Assembly (NCBI RefSeq): GCF_963678635.1
Contig: NC_087067.1
Location: forward strand, 38,140,686-38,200,685
DNA length: 60,000 bases
From: Symsagittifera roscoffensis
Lineage: Eukaryota > Xenacoelomorpha > Acoela > Convolutidae
Direction of reading: 5' to 3'
A program made the position numbers and the translations under genes. A model generated the notes under the pieces. It ran no database searches, was not told where the DNA came from, and was given only the letters and a program-made list of their open reading frames with translations. Numbering within the stretch: position 1 is the first letter of the stretch; each line of letters begins with the position of its first letter. This document shows, one piece after another, positions 1 through 14,862 of the stretch.

Positions 1-3000
1 GGTTTTTCTGTTCTGTGTAAGATTCTGTTTCACTGTCTGATGTTTTGCCTTTTTGTTTTTTCGTGAAGTGTCAAAGCAGAAAGAAATGTCAAAGCAGACA
101 CTGAAGTTTGAAGTCGAAAGAAATGAGGTGTCCGAAATGTTGATTCTTGATTAATTTTGAAGTTATATAGGACCTACACCGTTCATCAATGTAGTTTGCA
201 TTGAATTTCAAGCTCATAGTGAAAAATTTGATTACATCCACAAATTATAATATCTATTATTTGTTTTTTGAGAAAGTTTTGCTTTCATATCTCTCATAAT
301 AACTCTTTTATACTAAGAACTGATCAATATAGCAGATAACAAACGTTAGCTTTCTCTATGTGGACTGCTCACAGCAGAGAAACGTTAAAATGTTGATTTT
401 GTCAATTAAACTACCTGTAATAGTTCATTTTCACTGTCTGAAATGTTGCTTCCTGATGTATCTTGAAGTGTCAAAGCAGACAGAAATTATAGAACGATTC
501 AACCGATAAAACGTTTGGTTTTTCTGGTTGGTTTGCTCTACAGTGAAGATGTTGTTTTTGCTTTTATCAGATGTAAGCTCTATAATTATATTCTGCTCTC
601 AAAGTGTATGATTTGTTGTTTCTTTCTTTTTGAAGATTAATTGGACCGAAGCTATTCATCAATACAATTTGCTTTGATCTTAAAGCTCTCTGTGAAAAAA
701 ATTGATCACACCCCACTATTTTTTAACACCCTCATTTGGGTTTTTCTGTTCAGTGTAAGATTCTGTTTCACTGTCTGATGTTTTGCCTTTTTGTTTTTTC
801 GTGAAGTGTCAAAGCAGATAGAAATGTCAAAGCAGACACTGAAGTTTGAAGTCGAAAGAAATGAGGTGTCCGAAATGTTGCTTCCTAATTAGTTTTGAAG
901 ACATATAGGACCTACACCATTCATCAATGTAGTTTGCATTGAGTTTCAAGCTCATTGTGAAAAAGTTGATTACATCCACGAATTATAATATCGGTTACTC
1001 GATTTTTGAAAAAGTTTTGCTTTAATATCTCTCATGTTTAACTCTTTTATACAAACAACTGGTCAATATAACAGATGACAATCTTTAACTTTCAGTATGT
1101 GGGCTGCTCACAGCAAAGAAAAATTGAATTGTTGATTTTCACAATTGAGTTTTTGTAATATTTCATTTTCACTGTCTGAAATGTTGCTTCCTGATGTATC
1201 ATGAAGTGTCAAAGCAGACAGAAAATATAGAACGGTTCAACCGATAAAACGTTTGGGTTTTCTGGTTGATTTGCGCTACAGCGAAGATGTTGTTTTTGCT
1301 TTTATCAGATGTAACCTCTATAGTTATATTCTGCTCTCAAAGTGTATGACTTGTTGTTTCTTTCTTGTTGAAGACTATTTGGACCGAAACTATTCATCAA
1401 TAAAATTTGCTTTGAGCTTGAAGCTCTTTGTGAAAAAAAATTGGTCACACCTCCCTTCTTATTAACTCTCTCCTCTGGGTTTTTCTGTTCGCTTTAAGAT
1501 TATGTTTCACTGTCTGATATATTGCCTTTTATTTTTTCTTGAAGTGTCAAAGAAGACAAAAATGTCAAAGCAGAATGACAAAAATGAGGTGTCCGAAATG
1601 TTGGTTCTTGATTAATTTTGAAGTTATATAGGACCTACACCGTTCATCAATGTAGTTTGCATTGAATTTCAAGCTCATAGTGAAAAATTTGATTACATCC
1701 ACAAATTATAATATCTATTACTCGTTTTTTGAGAAAGTTTTGCTTTCATATCTCTCATAATAACTCTTTTATACTAAGAACTGATCAATATAGCAGATAA
1801 CAAACGTTAGCTTTCTCTGTGGACTGCTCACAGCAGAGAAACGTTAAAATGTTGATTTTGTCAACTAAAGTACCTGTAATATTTCATTTTCACTGTCTGA
1901 AATGTTGCTTCCTGATGTATCTTGAAGTGTCAAAGCAGACAGAAATTATAGAACGATTCAACCGATAAAACGTTTGGTTTTTCTGGTTGGTTTGCTCTAC
2001 AGCGAAGATGTTGTTTTTGCTTTTGTCAGATGTAAGCTCTATAGTTATATTCTGCTCTCAAAATGTATGACTTGTTGTTTCTTTCTTGTTGAAGACTATT
2101 TGGACCGAAGCTATTCATCAATAAAATTTGCTTTGAGCTTGAAGCTCTTTGTGAAAAAAAATTGAAACACCTCACTTTTTATAAACTCCCTCGGTTGGGT
2201 TTTTCTGTTCACTGCATCATCCTGTTTCACTGTCTGATATTTTGCCTTTTGTTTTTTCGTGAAGTGTCAAAGCAGATAGAAATGTCAAAGCAGACACTGA
2301 AGTTTGAAGTCGAAAAAAATGAGGTGTTCGAAATGTTGCTTCTTGATCAATTTTGAAGACATATAGGACCTACACCGTTCATCAATGTAGTTTGCATTGA
2401 ATTTCAAGCTCATAGTGAAAAATTTGATTACATCCACAAATTATAATATCCATTACTCGTTTTTTGAGAAAGTTTTGCTTTCATATCTCTCAGAATAACT
2501 CTTTTATACTAAGAACTGATCAATATAGCAGATAACAAACGTTAGTTTTCTCTATGTGGACTGCTCACAGCAGAGAAACGTTAAAATGTTGATTTTGTCA
2601 AGTAAACTACCTGTAATATTTCATTTTCACTGTCTGAAATGTTGCTTCCTGATGTATCTTGAAGTGTCAAAGCAGACAGAAATTATAGAACGATTCAACC
2701 GATAAAACGCTTGGTTTTTCTGGTTGGTTTGCTCTACAGCGAAGATGTTGTTTTTGCTTTTATCAGATGTAAGCTCTATAGTTATATTCTGCTCTCAAAA
2801 TGTATGACTTGTTGTTTCTTTCTTGTTGAAGACTATTTGGACCGAAGCTATTCATCAATAAAATTTGCTTTGAGCTTGAAGCTCTTTGTGAAAAAAAATT
2901 GGTCACGCCTCTCTTCTTATTAACTCTCTCCTCTGGGTTTTTCTGTTCTGTGTAAGATTCTGTTTCACTGTCTGATGTTTTGCCTTTTGTTTTTTTCGTG

Positions 3001-6000
3001 AAGTGTCAAAGAAGACAGAAATGTCAAAGCAGACACTGAAGTTTGAAGTCGAAAAAAAATATGGTGTCCGAAATGTTGCTTCTTGATTAATTTTGAAGAC
3101 ATATAGGGCCTACACCGTTCATCAATGTAGTTTGCATTGAATTTCAAGCTCATAGTGAAAAATTTGATTACATCCACAAATTATAATATCTATTACTCGT
3201 TTTTTGAGAAAGTTTTGCTTTCATATCTCTCATATTAACTCTTTTATACTAAGAACTGATCAATATAGCAGATAACAAACGTTAGTTTTCTCTATGTGGA
3301 CTGCTCACAGCAGAGAAACGTTAAAATGTTGATTTTGTCAATTAAACTACCTGTAATATTTCATTTTGACTGTCTGAAATGTTGCTTCCTGATGTATCTT
3401 GAAGTGTCAAAGCAGACAGAAATTATAGAACGATTCAACCGATAAAACGTTTGGTTTTTCTGGTTGGTTTGCTCTACAGCGAAGATGTTGTTTTTGCTTT
3501 TATCAGATGTAAGCTCTATAATTATATTCTGCTCTCAAAGTGTATGATTTGTTGTTTCTTTCTGTTTGAAGATTAATTGGACCGAAGCTATTCATCAATA
3601 AAATTTGCTTTGATCTTAAAGCTCTTAGTGAAAAAAATTGATCACACCCCACTATTTTTTAACACCCTCATTTGGGTTTTTCTGTGTAGTGTAAGATTCT
3701 GTTTCACTGTCTGATGTTTTGCCTTTTGTTTTTTCGTGAAGTGTCAATGCAGATAAAAATGTCAAACCAGACACTGAAGTTTGAAGTCGAAAGAAATGAG
3801 GTGTCCGAAATGTTGCTTCCTAATTAGTTTTGAAGACATATAGGACCTACACCATTCATCAATGTAGTTTGCATTGAGTTTCAAGCTCATTGTGAAAAAA
3901 TTGATTACATCCACGAATTATAATATCGGTTACTCGATTTTTGAAAAAGTTTTGCTTTCATATATCTCATGTTTAACTCTTTTATACAAACAACTGGTCA
4001 ATATAACAGATAACAATCTTTAACTTTCACTATGTGGGCTGCTCACAGCAGAGAAAAAATGAATTGTTGATTTTCACAATTGAGTTTTTGTAATATTTCA
4101 TTTTCACTGTCTGAAATGTTGCTTACTGATGTATCATGAAGTGTCAAAGCAGACAGAAAATATAGAACGGTTCAACCGATAAAACGTTTGGTTTTTCTGG
4201 CTGATTTGCGCTACAGCGAAGATGTTGTTTTTGCTTTTATCAGATGTAACCTCTATTGTTATATTCTGCTCTCAAAGTGTATGACTTGTTGTTTCTTTCT
4301 TTTTGAAGATTATTTGGACCGAAGCTATTCATCAATAAACTTTGCTTTGAGCTTGAAGCTCCTTGTGAAAAAAATTGATCACACCCCACTATTTTTCAAC
4401 CCCCTCCTTTGGGTTTTTCTGTTCTGTGAAAGATTCTGTTTCACTGTCTGATGTTTTGCCTTTTGTTTTTTCGTGAAGTGTCAAAGAAGACAGAAATGTC
4501 AAAGCAGACACTGAAGTTTGAAGTCGAAAAAAAATATGGTGTCCGAAATGTTGCTTCTTGACTAATTTTGAAGACATATAGGACCTACACCGTTCATCAG
4601 TGTAGTTTGCATTGAGGTTCAAGCTCATAGTGAAAAAGTTGATTACATCCACAAATTATAATATCTATTACTCGTTTTTTGAGGAGTTTTGCTTTCATAT
4701 CTTTCATGTTAACTCTTTTGTACTAACAACTGATCAATATAGCAGATAACAAAGGTTAGCTTTCTCTATTTGGAGTGCTCACAGCAGAGAAACGTTGAAT
4801 TGTTGATTTTCTCAATTAAACTACCGTAATATTTGATTTTCACTGTCTGAAATGTTGCTTCCTTATGTATCTTGAAGTGTCAAAGCAGACAGAAATTAGA
4901 GAACGGTTCAACCAATAAAACGTTTGGTTTTTCTGGTTGATTTGCTCTACAGCGAAGATGTTGTTTTTGATTTTATCAGATGTAAGTTATATAGTTATAC
5001 TCTGCTCTCAAAGTGTATAACTTATTGCTTCTTTCTTTTTGAAGATTAATTGGACAGAAGCTATTCATCAATAAAATTTGCTTTGAGCTTAAAGCTCTTC
5101 GTGAAGAACAAAATTGATCACACCTCACTATTTTTCAACTCACTGCGTTGAGTTTTTCCGTTCACTGTAAGATTCTGTTTCCTTGTCTGATATTTTGCTT
5201 TTGGTTTTTTGCGTGAAGTGTCAAAGCAGACAGAATTGTCAAAGCAGACACTGGAGTTTGAAGTCGATAAAAATGAGGTGTCCGAATTGTTGCCTCTTGT
5301 TTAGTTTTGAAAGCATATAGGACCTACACCATTCATCAATGTAGTTTGCATTGAGTTGAAGCTCATTGTGAAAAAGTTAATTACATCCACAAGTTATAAT
5401 ATCGGTTACTCGATTTTTGTAAAAGTTCTGCTTTCATCTCTCATGTTAACTCTTTTATATTAACAACTGATCAATATAACAGATAACAAACTTTAGCTTT
5501 CTCTATGTGGGCTGCTCACAGCAGAGAAAAGTTGAAATATTGATTTTCTCAGTTGAACTACTAATTTTTTTTCACTGTCTGAAATGTTGCTTCCTGATGT
5601 ATCTTGAAGTGTCAAAGCAGACAGAAATTATAGAACAATTCAACCGATAAAACGTTTAGTTTTTCTGGTTGCTTTGCTCTACAGCGAAAATGTTGTTTTT
5701 GCTTTATCAGATGTAAGTTCTATAGTTATATTCTGCTCTCAAAATGTATGACATGTTACTTCTTTCTTTTTGAAGATTAATTAGACAGAAGCTATTCATC
5801 AATAAAATTTGCTTTGAGCTTAAAGCTCTTTGAAAAAAAATTGATAACAGCTCACTATTTATAAACTCCCTCGGTTGGGTTTTTCTGTTCACTGCAAGAT
5901 TCTGTTTCACTGTCTGATATTTTGCCTTTTGTTTTTTTCGTGAAGTGTCAAAGAAGACAGAAATGTCAAAGCAGACACTGAAGTTTGAAGTCGAAAAAAA

Positions 6001-9000
6001 ATGAGGTGTCCGAAATGTTGCTTCTTGATTTATTTTTAAGACATATAGGACCTACACCGTTCATCAATGTAGTTTGCATTGAGTTTCAAGCTCATTGTGA
6101 AAAATTTGATTACATCCACAATTTATAATATCTATTACTCGGTTTTTGAAAAAGTTTTGCTTTCATATCTCTCATATTAACTCTTTTAAACTATGAACTG
6201 ATCAATATAGCAGATAACAAAAGTTAGTTTTCTCTATGTGGACTGCTCACAGCAGAGAAACGTTAGTGTTGATTTTGTCAATTCAACGACCTGTAATATT
6301 TCATTTTCACTGTCGGAAATGTTGCTTCCTGATGTATCTTGAAGTTTCAAAGCAGACAGAAATTATAGAACGATTCAACCAATAAAACATTTGGTTTTTC
6401 TGGTTGATTTGCTCTACAGCGAAGATGTTGTTTTTGATTTTATCAGATGTAAGTTCTATATTTATTTTCTGCTCTCAAAGTGTATGACTTGCTGCATCTT
6501 TTTTTAAGGTTAATTGGACAGAAGCTAATGATCAATAAAATTTGCTTTGAGCTTAAAGCTTTTTGTGAAAAAAATTGAAACACCTCACTATTTATTAACT
6601 CCCTCGGTTGGGTTTTTCTGTTCACTGCAAGATTCTGTTTCACTGTCTGATATTTTGCCTTTTGTTTTTTCGTGCAGTGTCAAAGCAGATAGAAATGTCA
6701 AAGCAGACACAGAAGTTTGAAGTCGAAAGAAACTAGGTGTCCGAAATGTTGCTTCTTAATTAATTTTGAAGACATATAGGACCTACACCTTTCATCAATG
6801 TAGTTTGCATTGAGTTCCAAGCTCATTGTGAAAAAGTTGATAACATCCACAAATTATAATATCTATTACTCGGTTTTTGAAAAAGTTTTGCTTTCATATC
6901 TCTCATGTTAACTCTTTTATACTAACAACTGATCAATATAGCAGATAACAAAGGTTAGTTTTCTCTATTTGGACTGCTCACAGCAGAGAAACGTTGAAAT
7001 TTTGATTTTCTCAATTAAACTTCCGTAATATTTCATTTTCACTGTCTGAAATGTTGCTTCCTGATGCATCTTGAGGTGTCAACGCAGACAGAAATTATAG
7101 AACGATTCAACCCATAAAACGTTTAGTTTCTCTGGTTGCTTTGCTCTACAGCGAAGATGTGTTTTTGCTTTTATCAGTTATAAGTTCTATTGTTATATTC
7201 TGCTCTCAAAGTATATGACTTGTTGCTTCTTTCTTTCTGAAGATTAATTAGACAGAAGCTATTCATCATTAAAATTTTGCTTTGAGCTTAAAGATCTTTG
7301 TGAAAAAAATTGAAACACCTCACTTTTTATAAACTCCCTCGGTTGGGTTTTTCTGTTCACTGCAAGATTCTGTTTCACTGTCTGATATTTTGCCTTTTGT
7401 TTTTTCGTGAAGTGTCAAAGCAGACAGAAATGTCAAAGCAGACACTGAAGTTTGAAGTCGAAAAAAATGAGGTGTTCGAAATGTTGCTTCTTGATCAATT
7501 TTGAAGACATATAGGACCTACACCATTCATCAATGTAGTTTCCATTGAGTTTCAAGCTCCTTGTGAAAAAGTTGGTTACATCCACAAATTATAATATCTA
7601 TTACTCGGTTTTTGAAAAAGTTTTGCTTTTAAATCTCTCATGTTAACTCTTTTATACTAACAACTGATCAATATAGCAGATAACAAACGTTAGCTTTCTC
7701 TATGTGGACTGCTCACAGCAGAGAAACGTTGAAATTTTGATTTTCTCAATTAAACTTCCGTAATATTTCATTTTGATTGTCTGAAATGTTGCTTCCTGAT
7801 GTATCTTGAGGTGTCAAAGCAGACAGAAATTATAGAACGATTCAACCGATAAAACGTTTATCTTCTCTGGTTGCTTTGCTCTATAGCGAAGATGTTGTTT
7901 TTGCTTTTATCAGATGTAAGTTTTATAGTTATATCTGCTCTCAAAGTGTATGACTTGTTGCTTCTTTTTTTCGAAGATTAATTAGACAGAAGCTATTCAT
8001 CAATAAAATTTGCTTTGAGCTTAAAGCTCTTTGTGAAAAAAATTGAAACGCCTCACTATTTATAAACTCCCTCGTTTGGGTTTTTCTGTTCACTGCAAGA
8101 TTCTGTTTCACTGTCTGATATTTTGCCTTTTGTTTTTTTCGTGCAGTGTCAAAGCAGATAGAAATGTCAAAGCAGACACTGAAGTTTGAAGTCGAAAGAA
8201 ATGAGGTGTCCGAAATGTTGCTTCTTAATTAATTTTGAAGACATATAGGACCTACACCTTTAATCAATGTAGTTTGTATGAGTTCCAAGCTCATTGTGAA
8301 AAAGTTGATTACATCCACAAATTATAATATCTATTACTCGGTTTTTGAAAAAGTTTTGCTTTCATATCTCTCATGTTAACTCTTTTATACTAACAACTGA
8401 TCAATATAGCAGATAACAAAGGTTAGCTTTCTCTATTTGGAACTGCTCACAGCAGAGAAAAGTTGAAATGTTGATTTTCTCAATTGAACTACTGTAATAT
8501 TGCATTTTCACTGTCTGAAATGTTGCTTCCTGATGTATCTTGAAGTGTCAAAGCAGACAGAAATTATAGATTGATTCAACCGATAAAACGTTTAGTTTTT
8601 CTGGTTGCTTTGCTCTACAGCGAAGATGTGTTTTTGCTTTTATCAGTTATAAGTTCTATCGTTATATTCTGCTCTCAAAGTGTATGACTTGTTGCTTCTT
8701 TCTTTTTGAAGATTAATTAGACAGAAGCTATTCATCAATAAAATTTGCTTTGAGCTTAAAGCTCTTTGTGAAAAAAATTGAAACACCTCACTTTTTATAA
8801 ACTCCCGCGGTTGGGTTTTTCTGTTCACTGCAAGATTCTGTTTCACTGTCTGATATTTTGCCTTTTGTTTTTTCGTGAAGTGTCAAAGCAGACAGAAATG
8901 TCAAAGCAGACACTGAAGTTTGAAGTCGAAAAAAATGAGGTGTTGGAAATGTTGCTTCTTGATCAATTTTGAAGACATATAGGACCTACACCATTCATCA

Positions 9001-12000
9001 ATGTAGTTTCCATTGAGTTTCAAGCTCCTTGTGAAAAAGTAGGTTACATCCACAAATTATAATATCTATTACTCGGTTTTTGAAAAAGTTTTGCTTTCAA
9101 ATCTCTCATGTTAACTCTTTTATACTAACAACTGATCAATTTAGCAGATAACAAACGTTAGCTTTCTCTATGTGGACTGCTCACAGCAGAGAAACGTTGA
9201 AATTTTGATTTTCTCAATTAAACTTCCGTAATATTTCATTTTCACTGTCTGAAATGTTGCTTCCTGATGTATCTTGAGTTGTCAAGGCAGACAGAAATTA
9301 TAGAACGATTCAACCGATAAAACGTTTAGTTTCTCTGGTTGCTTTGCTCTACAGCGAAGATGTTGTTTTTGCTTTTATCAGATGTAAGTTCTATAGTTTT
9401 ATTCTGCTCTCAAAGTGTATGACTTGTTGTTCTTTTTTTTGAAGATTAATTGGACAGAAGCTATTCATCAATAAATTTTGCTTTGAGCTTAAGGCTTCTT
9501 GTGAAAAAAAATTGGTCACACCTCACTACTTATTAACTCCCTCCTTTTGGTTTTTCTGTTCGCTGTAAGATTCTGTTTCACTGTCTGATAGTTTGTATTT
9601 TGTTTTTTCGTGAAGTGTCAAAACAAACAGAAATGTCAAAGCAGACAGTGAAGCTTGAAGTTGATAAAAATGAGGTGTCCGAAATCTTACTTCTTGATTA
9701 ATTTTGAAGGTATATAGAACCTACACCATTCGTCAATATAGTTTGCATTGAATTTCAAGTTCATTGTGAAAAAGGATTACATCCACGAATTAAAATATCG
9801 GTTTCTCGATTTTTGTAAAAGTATTGCTTTCATATCTCTCATGTTAACTCTTTTATACTAACAACTGATCAATATAACAGATAACAAACGTTAGCTTTCT
9901 CTATGTGGGCTGCTCACAGCAGAGAAAAGTTGAAATGTTGATTTTCTCAATTGAACTACTGTAATATTGCATTTTCATTGTCTGAAATGTTGCTTCCTGA
10001 TGTATCTTGTCAAAGTGTCAAAGAAGACAGAAATTATAGATTGATTCAACCGATAAAACGTTTAGTTTTTCTGGTTGCTTTGCTCTACAGCAAAGATGTT
10101 GTTTTTGTTTATCAGATGTAAGTTCTATAGTTATTTTCTGCTCTCAAAGTGTATGACTTGTTGCTTCTGTTTTTTTGAAGATTAATTGGACAGAAGCTAT
10201 TCATCAATAAAATTTGCTTTGAGCTTAAAGCTCTTTGTGAAAAAAATTGGTCAAACCTCACTACTTATTAACTTCCTCCTTTTGGTTTTTCTGTTCGCTG
10301 TAAGATTCTGTTTCACTGTCTGATATTTTGCCTTTTGTTTTTTCGTGAAGTGTCAAAGCAGACAGAAATGTCAAAGCAGACACTGAAGTTTGAAGTCGAA
10401 AAAAATGAGGTGTTGGAAATGTTGCTTCTTGATCAATTTTGAAGACATATAGGACCTACACCATTCATCAATGTAGTTTCCATTGAGTTTCAAGCTCCTT
10501 GTGAAAAAGTAGGTTACATCCACAAATTATAATATCTATTACTCGGTTTTTGAAAAAGTTTTGCTTTCAAATCTCTCATGTTAACTCTTTTATACTAACA
10601 ACTGATCAATTTAGCAGATAACAAACGTTAGCTTTCTCTATGTGGACTGCTCACAGCAGAGAAACGTTGAAATTTTGATTTTCTCAATTAAACTTCCGTA
10701 ATATTTCATTTTCACTGTCTGAAATGTTGCTTCCTGATGTATCTTGAGTTGTCAAGGCAGACAGAAATTATAGAACGATTCAACCGATAAAACGTTTAGT
10801 TTCTCTGGTTGCTTTGCTCTACAGCGAAGATGTTGTTTTTGCTTTTATCAGATGTAAGTTCTATAGTTTTATTCTGCTCTCAAAGTGTATGACTTGTTGT
10901 TCTTTTTTTTGAAGATTAATTGGACAGAAGCTATTCATCAATAAATTTTGCTTTGAGCTTAAGGCTTCTTGTGAAAAAAAATTGGTCACACCTCACTACT
11001 TATTAACTCCCTCCTTTTGGTTTTTCTGTTCGCTGTAAGATTCTGTTTCACTGTCTGATAGTTTGTATTTTGTTTTTTCGTGAAGTGTCAAAACAAACAG
11101 AAATGTCAAAGCAGACAGTGAAGCTTGAAGTTGATAAAAATGAGGTGTCCGAAATCTTACTTCTTGATTAATTTTGAAGGTATATAGGACCTACACCATT
11201 CATCAATATAGTTTGCATTGAGTTTCAAGTTCATTGTGAAAAAGGATTACATCCACGAATTAAAATATCGGTTTCTCGATTTTTGTAAAAGTATTGCTTT
11301 CATATCTCTCATGTTAACTCTTTTATACTAACAACTGATCAATATAACAGATAACAAACGTTAGCTTTCTCTATGTGGGCTGCTCACAGCAGAGAAAAGT
11401 TGAAATGTTGATTTTCTCAATTGAACTACTGTAATATTGCATTTTCATTGTCTGAAATGTTGCTTCCTGATGTATCTTGTCAAAGTGTCAAAGAAGACAG
11501 AAATTATAGATTGATTCAACCGATAAAACGTTTAGTTTTTCTGGTTGCTTTGCTCTACAGCAAAGATGTTGTTTTTGTTTATCAGATGTAAGTTCTATAG
11601 TTATTTTCTGCTCTCAAAGTGTATGACTTGTTGCTTCTGTTTTTTTGAAGATTAATTGGACAGAAGCTATTCATCAATAAAATTTGCTTTGAGCTTAAAG
11701 CTCTTTGTGAAAAAAATTGGTCAAACCTCACTACTTATTAACTTCCTCCTTTTGGTTTTTCTGTTCGCTGTAAGATTCTGTTTCACTGTCTGATATTTTG
11801 CCTTTTGTTTTTTCGTGAAGTGTCAAAGCAGACAGAAATGTCAAAGCAGACACTGAAGTTTGAAGTCGAAAAAAATGAGGTGTTGGAAATGTTGCTTCTT
11901 GATCAATTTTGAAGACATATAGGACCTACACCATTCATCAATGTAGTTTCCATTGAGTTTCAAGCTCCTTGTGAAAAAGTAGGTTACATCCACAAATTAT

Positions 12001-13860
12001 AATATCTATTACTCGGTTTTTGAAAAAGTTTTGCTTTCAAATCTCTCATGTTAACTCTTTTATACTAACAACTGATCAATTTAGCAGATAACAAACGTTA
12101 GCTTTCTCTATGTGGACTGCTCACAGCAGAGAAACGTTGAAATTTTGATTTTCTCAATTTAACTTCCGTAATATTTCATTTTCACTGTCTGAAATGTTGC
12201 TTCCTGATGTATCTTGAGTTGTCAAGGCAGACAGAAATTATAGAACGATTCAACCGATAAAACGTTTAGTTTCTCTGGTTGCTTTGCTCTACAGCGAAGA
12301 TGTTGTTTTTGCTTTTATCAGATGTAAGTTCTATAGTTTTATTCTGCTCTCAAAGTGTATGACTTGTTGTTCTTTTTTTTGAAGATTAATTGGACAGAAG
12401 CTATTCATCAATAAATTTTGCTTTGAGCTTAAGGCTTCTTGTGAAAAAAAATTGGTCACACCTCACTACTTATTAACTCCCTCCTTTTGGTTTTTCTGTT
12501 CGCTGTAAGATTCTGTTTCACTGTCTGATAGTTTGTATTTTGTTTTTTCGTGAAGTGTCAAAACAAACAGAAATGTCAAAGCAGACAGTGAAGCTTGAAG
12601 TTGATAAAAATGAGGTGTCCGAAATCTTACTTCTTGATTAATTTTGAAGGTATATAGGACCTACACCATTCATCAATATAGTTTGCATTGAGTTTCAAGT
12701 TCATTGTGAAAAAGGATTACATCCACGAATTAAAATATCGGTTTCTCGATTTTTGTAAAAGTATTGCTTTCATATCTCTCATGTTAACTCTTTTATACTA
12801 ACAACTGATCAATATAACAGATAACAAACGTTAGCTTTCTCTATGTGGGCTGCTCACAGCAGAGAAAAGTTGAAATGTTGATTTTCTCAATTGAACTACT
12901 GTAATATTGCATTTTCATTGTCTGAAATGTTGCTTCCTGATGTATCTTGTCAAAGTGTCAAAGAAGACAGAAATTATAGATTGATTCAGCCGATAAAACG
13001 TTTAGTTTTTCTGGTTGCTTTGCTCTACAGCAAAGATGTTGTTTTTGTTTATCAGATGTAAGTTCTATAGTTATTTTCTGCTCTCAAAGTGTATGACTTG
13101 TTGCTTCTGTTTTTTTGAAGATTAATTTGACAGAAGCTATTCATCATTAAAATTTGCTTTGAGCTTAAAGCTCTTTGTGAAAAAAATTGGTCAAACCTCA
13201 CTACTTATTAACTTCCTCCTTTTGGTTTTTCTGTTCGCTGTAAGATTCTGTTTCACTGTCTGATATGTTGCCTTTCGTTTTTTCGTGAAGTGTCAAAACA
13301 AACAGAAATGTCAAAGCAGACACTGAAGTTTGAAGTTCGTAAAAATGAGGTGTCCGAAATCTTACTTCTTGATTAATTTTGAAGGTATATAGGACCTACA
13401 CCATTCATCAATATAGTTTGCATTGAGTTTCAAGTTCATTTTGAAAAATTAGATTACATCCACGAATTAAAATATCGGTTACTCGATTTTTGTAAAAGTT
13501 TTGCTGTCATATCTCTCATGTTAACTCTTTTATACTAACAACTGATCAATATAACAGATAACAAGTTTTAGTTTTCTTTATGTGGGCTGCTCACAGCAGA
13601 GAAAAGTTGAAATGTTGATTTTCTCAATTGAACTACTGTAATATTTCATTTTCACTGTCTGAAATGTTGCTTCCTGATGTATCTTGAGGTGTCAAAGCAG
13701 ACAGAAATTATAGAACGATTCAACCGATAAAACGTTTAGTATCTCTGGTTGCTTTGCTCTACAGCGAAGATGCTGTTTTTGCTTTTATCAGATGTAAGTT
13801 CTATAGTTATATTCTGCTCTCAAAGTGTATGACTTGTTGCTTCTTTCTTTTTGAAGATTA
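1..13860. repeat. Satellite array of ~735-bp units (about 19 copies)
   Basis: The same sequence returns every ~735 bp; the landmark 'gtttttctgttc' followed by 'aagattctgtttcactgtctg' recurs near 1, 737, 1475, 2200, 2938, 3675, 4412, 5150, 5880, 6612, 7348, 8083, 8817, 9553, 10287, 11022, 11757, 12492 and 13227. Each unit is itself an old dimer: it holds two diverged copies of 'cactgtctga', of 'gtgtcaaagcagac', and of an 'atcaat..tttgc..tgtgaaaaa' block. Short open frames recur at the same place in successive units and are by-products of the repeat. No gene is seen. The array ends just before a myosin exon and probably lies in a myosin intron, but the preceding exon is outside the window. Confidence 0.95.
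8832..13241. repeat. Higher-order repeat: 3 x 1470-bp dimers
   Basis: Two adjacent 735-bp variants have been amplified together. Markers of one variant ('gacttgttgttctttttttt') occur at 9421, 10891 and 12361, and markers of the start ('aagattctgtttcactgtctg') at 8832, 10302 and 11772, exactly 1470 bp apart. By eye the three blocks differ at very few positions, so this is the youngest part of the array, placed near its right edge. Confidence 0.93.
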
Positions 13861-14850
13861 ATTAGATAACAAACGTTAGCTTTCTCTATGTGGACTGCTC
13901 ACAGCAGAGAAAAGTTGAAATGTTGATTTTCTCAATTGAACTACTGTAATATTTCTTTTTCACTGTCTCATATGTTGCTTCTTGATTCCTCTTAAAGTGC
14001 GATTTGAAGTTTTTGGCTTTTCTGTTTCTGTTTGGACTGCTCACAGTTTAGATATTTTGGCTTTTGTATTTTTGGCGGTAAGTTTTATAGTTGTTTTCTG
14101 TTCTCAAATTGTCGGACTTGTTGCTGGTCTTTTTACTTCTTGTTTCTTTTAATTATGACTAAAGTTGTCAATCAATGTTGTTTTCGTTGAGTTTTGCGCT
14201 CTTTGCGAAAAAGGTGAGCTCACCTCATTATTTACAAAGTCCACTGTTTGATTTTCATCTGATTTTTTCTGCCATAGCATTCCTTTTTTCACTACCTAAA
14301 ATCTTGGATCTTGAGGTGTCAAATCAGACAAATTGTTGAATAACGTAACCGTTAATACACTTTGCTTTCTCTGGATGGACTGCTCAGATCAACAAAATGT
14401 TGACTTCTCTGGTCCATTTACAGATTTTGTTAGCATGTCTGAAATGTTATTTTTTGTGTAGAAGACGAGCGGGACTGGAACTATTCAGCAATGTAGTTTG
14501 CGTTGAGTAAAGCACTTGGTGAAAATTTTTTTTCATACCATTTATAGATCCTTCGAAATATTTTCTCTCCGAACTGTTTTTACTGGTGTCAAATCAGAAA
14601 GGAAATTGCAACATTGCAATCAGTATGATCTTTTTTTTTGCTTCCTATGATTGGACGGACTGCGTGCAGCAAAACGTTTTTTATATAGAATTTTTCTTAG
14701 TTCTATAGTACAACTTGACTTGACGTTTGGTATGTTGCTTTTTGATTTGGTTCATCAAGATAATGCTATTACTGGAATCTGTATCGAACGTTTTTAATGT
14801 AAAAATTTGGGGTTAATTAAGGGATTAATAGGTGGCTCGTTGAATATTTT
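13861..14850. repeat. Decayed satellite edge with short ancestral monomers
   Basis: Diverged versions of the same sub-blocks continue here: 'ggactgctcacag' variants (near 13890, 14033, 14378, 14657), 'gtgtcaaatcaga' (14316, 14586) and 'caatgtagtttgcgttgag' types (near 14171, 14488). Spacing is roughly 270-320 bp, not 735, and the block order is uniform. This fits an older, shorter monomer from which the 735-bp unit was built. No gene is seen. Confidence 0.75.
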
Positions 14851-14862
14851 CTTGAATTTAAG

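Noticed and set aside
1253-8972. Repeated 60-87-codon frames on both strands
   Set aside because: They recur at the same place in each satellite unit and many units break them; they follow the repeat, not a gene.
1-13860. CRISPR-like array
   Set aside because: The units are 735 bp, without short repeats and unique spacers, in a eukaryotic context.
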